Assembly: GCA_002480735.1 (NCBI GenBank)
Contig: DLCS01000112.1
Location: 1 to 8,274, forward strand
DNA: 8,274 bases
DNA from: Bacillaceae bacterium UBA7792
GTDB taxonomy: Bacteria > Bacillota > Bacilli > Bacillales > Cytobacillaceae
Direction: 5' to 3'
The translations under genes were made by a program, and so were the position numbers. Positions 5,596 through 8,274 of the stretch are shown here, piece by piece (within the stretch, counting starts at the first letter, position 1; each line of letters begins with the position of its first letter). The notes beneath the pieces are model-generated. The model saw nothing but the letters and a program-made list of their open reading frames with translations. It ran no database searches and had not been told where the DNA came from.

Positions 5596-8274
5596 GATGA
5601 AATTCAAAAAGGCATGTGGGTCCGAACATTGTGGGATCCAGTTAAGGCAAGGGAGGAAAGTCCGTTAATCGGAAACCATGAAGTGAAGGTAGCAGCTTAT
5701 TGTCGAGTGAGTACAGATATAGAAAAGCAACTGCATTCGCTAGAGAACCAAGTTCAACATTATACCCATCTCATTCGAAGTAAGCCAAACTGGAAATTCG
5801 TTGGTGTGTATTTTGATAACGGCACGAGTGGAAGAAATGCGACCAAACAGAAAGGGTTACAACGTCTTATCCGCCACTGCCATGAAGGACGTGTCGATTT
5901 TATCTTGACTAAAAATGTATCTCGCTTTACCCGGAATGCTGAGCATCTTATCAAAATCGTGGAAGAGTTAAAAGCCAAGGGAGTGGGCGTGTATTTTGAG
6001 GAACAGAAGGTAGACACCTCGGTTGAATACAATCAATTTTTATTGAGCACGTATGCAGCACTTGCACAAGAGGAGATTGAAACGATCTCTGCCTCTACCA
6101 AATGGGGCTATGAAAAAAGTTTGCAAAAAGGAAAGCCAAAGTTTGTAGCGACATACGGCTATCGAAAAGTCACAAAAGATGGACAGCCCACCCTTGAAAT
6201 CAACGAGGAACAAGCAAGGGTAGTTCGCTTGATATACGATTGGTTTCTACAAGATTGGTCCATCCCAGATATCAAGCGAGAACTCATACGCAAAGAGATT
6301 CCAACCATGAAAGGCGGGAAAGTATGGGGGACAAAAAACATTAAATATATGTTGCAGAATCCTACCTATACCGGTAATAAAGTGGCCAGACTTCATTCTA
6401 CGGATTTGTTTACCAAGCATAAAACGATTAACAAAGATGACCCCATTACGATTGAAAATACCCATCCAGCCATTATCAGTATTGATGTTTTTGATCGGGC
6501 TCAAGAGAAGTTTAGTTTGGACAATAAATCTCCACGTAAGCGATCCACTCCCACTGAACCACATGCTTTTCAGAAACAAGTCATCTGCCAGCATTGTGGA
6601 AAACTCATAAGGGTTCATAAAAGGAAGACCGGTAATATCTGGCGGTGTAATGCAAGAAATGCTGGTGTTTGTGAGGGACCAGAATTACAAGAACATCAAT
6701 TAAGAACCATGATGCTAGAGGCTTTCGAGAAAAAGTTCTTAGAAGATGAAAATGTTCAAATCGGTACTTTGAAGAAAATCCTGACCGTTGCCAATCAACA
6801 AGACCATTTCGAATTCCACCGGTTAAAGTGGCTGACGGAAATGGAGATGGCTCGAACTACGGATACCGATGAAGAGCTGAAGGAAAAAGAAGAAGCGTAT
6901 CGTGCATTTGAAGAACATATTGAAAGCGTAGAAGAAGGACGACCTTATCGGACCAGTACCATTCAATGGTTGGATTCCATTGAGAATATGGAGACTTTTT
7001 ACGAACAAGTTACTCTAGAACATTTCAGGGCATGGATTTTAAGTACATCGGTAACTACTGAAACGGACTATGAGGTGAAATGGTTGGATGGAATGGTGAC
7101 GACCATTGGCTCACCATTAATAAAGGATATAGACTCATCACCGACTGAAGAAAGCCAAACAACAAAGGAGGTGACTTCTGAATTGAAAATACTGAATGAC
7201 AAAGGCGAATTAATGATAGAGGAAAAGGAACAAAAGAAATCATCCATTCCTAAAAGGGAAGTACAGAAGATTGAACCAAACAACAGTAAAGCGATCTTGC
7301 AGACGATTGAAGCCTCAATGGAGGGGGTGAATAAACAACCTTCTTCCCATTTGAATACTAAATCAGCCCTGCGAACAGCTGCTTATTGCCGTGTTTCAAC
7401 GGACCGTTTAGAGCAGCAATCAAGCCTCAAAACACAGGTTGCATACTATACTTATTTGATTTTGAAAAACCAAAACTATCAATTTGCAGGCATCTACGCA
7501 GACGAAGGGATATCGGGGCGTTCGATGAAAAATCGAGATGAATTGAATCGGCTTATTCGAGAGTGTGAACGGGGGCGAATTGATGTCATCTTGGTCAAGT
7601 CCGTTTCGAGACTAAGCCGGGATATTCAAGATACCCTGGAAATCACGAGATATCTTCGTCAGCTTCCCAATCCAACCTACATTTACTTTGAACGTGAAAA
7701 TATATGGACTTCGGACCCTCAAGCAGATCTTATGTTATCCATTTTCGGAAGCATTGCACAAGAGGAAAGTATCGGTATGGGTAGGTCTATGGCATGGGGA
7801 ATTCGAAGCATGGCCAAGCGGGGCATTTTCCATCGGAAAAGACCGAACTATGGTTATACCATTGATGATAACTACCGTTGGCATATAGTGAAAGAAGAAG
7901 CGAGCGTGGTCCGGCGCATCTTTAGAGAAGTACGAAAAGGAGTCACTGTGGCTCAAATCGCAGTTGATCTTAGTGAGAAAAAAATTCCTAGTCCAACTGG
8001 TAATTTAACCTGGGGAGCCAGAACGGTTACAAACATCTTAAGAAATGTGGTTTATAAAGGCGATATTTTATTCCAACAAACCATAGCGGTGCAAAATGGC
8101 CGAAAGAAAAACATTCCTAATGAAGGTCAAGAACCTCAGTATTATATAGAGGAGCATCACGAACCGATCATACCAAAGAAAAAGTGGGATGAAGTACAGA
8201 AGATATTAGATGAACGAGCGGAAGAGGTAAAGAAGAAACGTTCAGCTCCCTTGCTGTTATTAATCACCCTGTTT
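5593..8274 (+). CDS. Fused tandem large serine recombinase, two catalytic modules in one frame (3' end outside window)
   Basis: A single frame of 894 codons, without a stop, runs to the window end. Module A has a resolvase domain (about 32-180): YCRVSTD with nucleophile Ser40, Gln46 and Gln53, then DNGTSGRNATKQ and KNVSRFTRN. It continues with a recombinase domain (about 188-305, with WGTKNIKYML and NTHPAIIS), a complete zinc ribbon (Cys332, Cys335, Cys352, Cys360) and a coiled coil (about 375-475). A charged, low-complexity linker spans about 505-592. Module B has a second resolvase domain (about 594-745): YCRVSTD with nucleophile Ser602, DEGISGRSMKNR with Arg648, and KSVSRLSRD. Its recombinase domain (about 753-865) includes WGARTVTNIL and EEHHEPIIP, then the window ends. 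In module A the arginine after the SG motif is replaced by Gln86. Each module alone would be a normal recombinase of about 500 residues, so the natural reading is a gene fusion. An internal start at 7183 may also yield module B alone. The gene follows recombinase 2 by 121 nt and is probably in the same operon. Confidence 0.88.
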   Translation, partial: MDEIQKGMWVRTLWDPVKAREESPLIGNHEVKVAAYCRVSTDIEKQLHSLENQVQHYTHLIRSKPNWKFVGVYFDNGTSGRNATKQKGLQRLIRHCHEGRVDFILTKNVSRFTRNAEHLIKIVEELKAKGVGVYFEEQKVDTSVEYNQFLLSTYAALAQEEIETISASTKWGYEKSLQKGKPKFVATYGYRKVTKDGQPTLEINEEQARVVRLIYDWFLQDWSIPDIKRELIRKEIPTMKGGKVWGTKNIKYMLQNPTYTGNKVARLHSTDLFTKHKTINKDDPITIENTHPAIISIDVFDRAQEKFSLDNKSPRKRSTPTEPHAFQKQVICQHCGKLIRVHKRKTGNIWRCNARNAGVCEGPELQEHQLRTMMLEAFEKKFLEDENVQIGTLKKILTVANQQDHFEFHRLKWLTEMEMARTTDTDEELKEKEEAYRAFEEHIESVEEGRPYRTSTIQWLDSIENMETFYEQVTLEHFRAWILSTSVTTETDYEVKWLDGMVTTIGSPLIKDIDSSPTEESQTTKEVTSELKILNDKGELMIEEKEQKKSSIPKREVQKIEPNNSKAILQTIEASMEGVNKQPSSHLNTKSALRTAAYCRVSTDRLEQQSSLKTQVAYYTYLILKNQNYQFAGIYADEGISGRSMKNRDELNRLIRECERGRIDVILVKSVSRLSRDIQDTLEITRYLRQLPNPTYIYFERENIWTSDPQADLMLSIFGSIAQEESIGMGRSMAWGIRSMAKRGIFHRKRPNYGYTIDDNYRWHIVKEEASVVRRIFREVRKGVTVAQIAVDLSEKKIPSPTGNLTWGARTVTNILRNVVYKGDILFQQTIAVQNGRKKNIPNEGQEPQYYIEEHHEPIIPKKKWDEVQKILDERAEEVKKKRSAPLLLLITLF
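7164..7185 (+). promoter_or_regulatory. Internal Shine-Dalgarno and TTG start inside the fusion linker
   Basis: AAAGGAGGTGA (7164-7174) matches the anti-Shine-Dalgarno end of 16S rRNA over eleven bases and is followed 8 nt later by TTG (7183-7185), in frame with module B (Leu531 of the fusion). Starting here would give a separate module B protein with about 71 residues before its nucleophilic serine. The TTG overlaps a TGA in frame 2 (7184-7186), and frame 3 has TGA at 7179-7181 and 7197-7199. This is the layout of two formerly separate, coupled genes that are now joined in one frame. Whether the site is used is not known. Confidence 0.6.

Noticed and set aside
5760..6618. Open frames on the minus strand opposite the fused recombinase (also at 4869-5182 and 7055-7283)
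   Set aside because: They lack ribosome binding sites and recognisable domains and lie opposite strongly supported coding sequence, so they are treated as chance shadows.
5593..7182. Module A as a pseudogene or decayed copy
   Set aside because: It has no internal stop or frameshift, and the nucleophile, zinc-ribbon cysteines and domain order are kept. Only the Arg-to-Gln change stands out, and that is reported as a finding.
7688..7888. Short plus-strand frame of 66 codons inside module B
   Set aside because: It lies in a different frame within the conserved resolvase domain of module B and has no start context of its own.
1..8274. tRNA genes, CRISPR arrays, insertion sequences and DDE transposases
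   Set aside because: I saw no tRNA-like cloverleaf, regular repeat-spacer pattern, terminal inverted repeats or DDE-type protein. The only mobility functions are the serine recombinases.

Overview
The window looks like the end of the late region of a Firmicutes phage or prophage, followed by an unusual cluster of site-specific recombinases. All genes are on the + strand. A low-GC Bacillales-type host is inferred from the strong AAAGGAGG-type ribosome binding sites, TTG starts, AT-rich intergenic DNA with T-tract terminators, and a TcdE-type holin followed by a CwlA-like amidase. The exact genus cannot be read from the sequence.

Layout. Positions 1-480 hold the 3' end of a phage structural gene, probably a tail or receptor-binding protein with an Asp-box-like blade motif, closed by a Rho-independent terminator (495-530). 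The lysis cassette follows: a holin (568-1002) overlapping an N-acetylmuramoyl-L-alanine amidase (986-1972), which is closed by a second terminator (1986-2018). A 226-bp non-coding stretch (1973-2198) separates lysis from the recombinases. It is the likely site of a recombinase promoter and a candidate place for an attachment site, but neither can be fixed from sequence alone.

From 2199 to the window end there are three consecutive large serine recombinase genes containing four catalytic modules. Recombinase 1 (2199-3800) and recombinase 2 (3807-5471) are complete, of ordinary length, and translationally coupled. The third gene (5593 to beyond 8274) is one uninterrupted reading frame that joins two recombinases head to tail. 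Module A (resolvase domain, recombinase domain, zinc ribbon, coiled coil) is followed by a roughly 90-residue charged linker and then module B (resolvase domain, recombinase domain, cut by the window end). Both modules keep the nucleophilic serine (S40 and S602). Module A has Gln86 where the other three modules have the conserved arginine matching Arg45 of gamma-delta resolvase. The linker DNA carries a near-perfect Shine-Dalgarno sequence followed by an in-frame TTG (7164-7185), so module B may also be made as a separate protein.

How it may work together (inference): serine recombinases act as tetramers, and two-protein systems such as CcrA/CcrB of SCCmec are known. Four divergent modules in one operon, two of them covalently linked and one with an altered active site, fit a hetero-oligomeric integration/excision machine better than a single phage integrase. 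The fused gene is the main novelty of the window.
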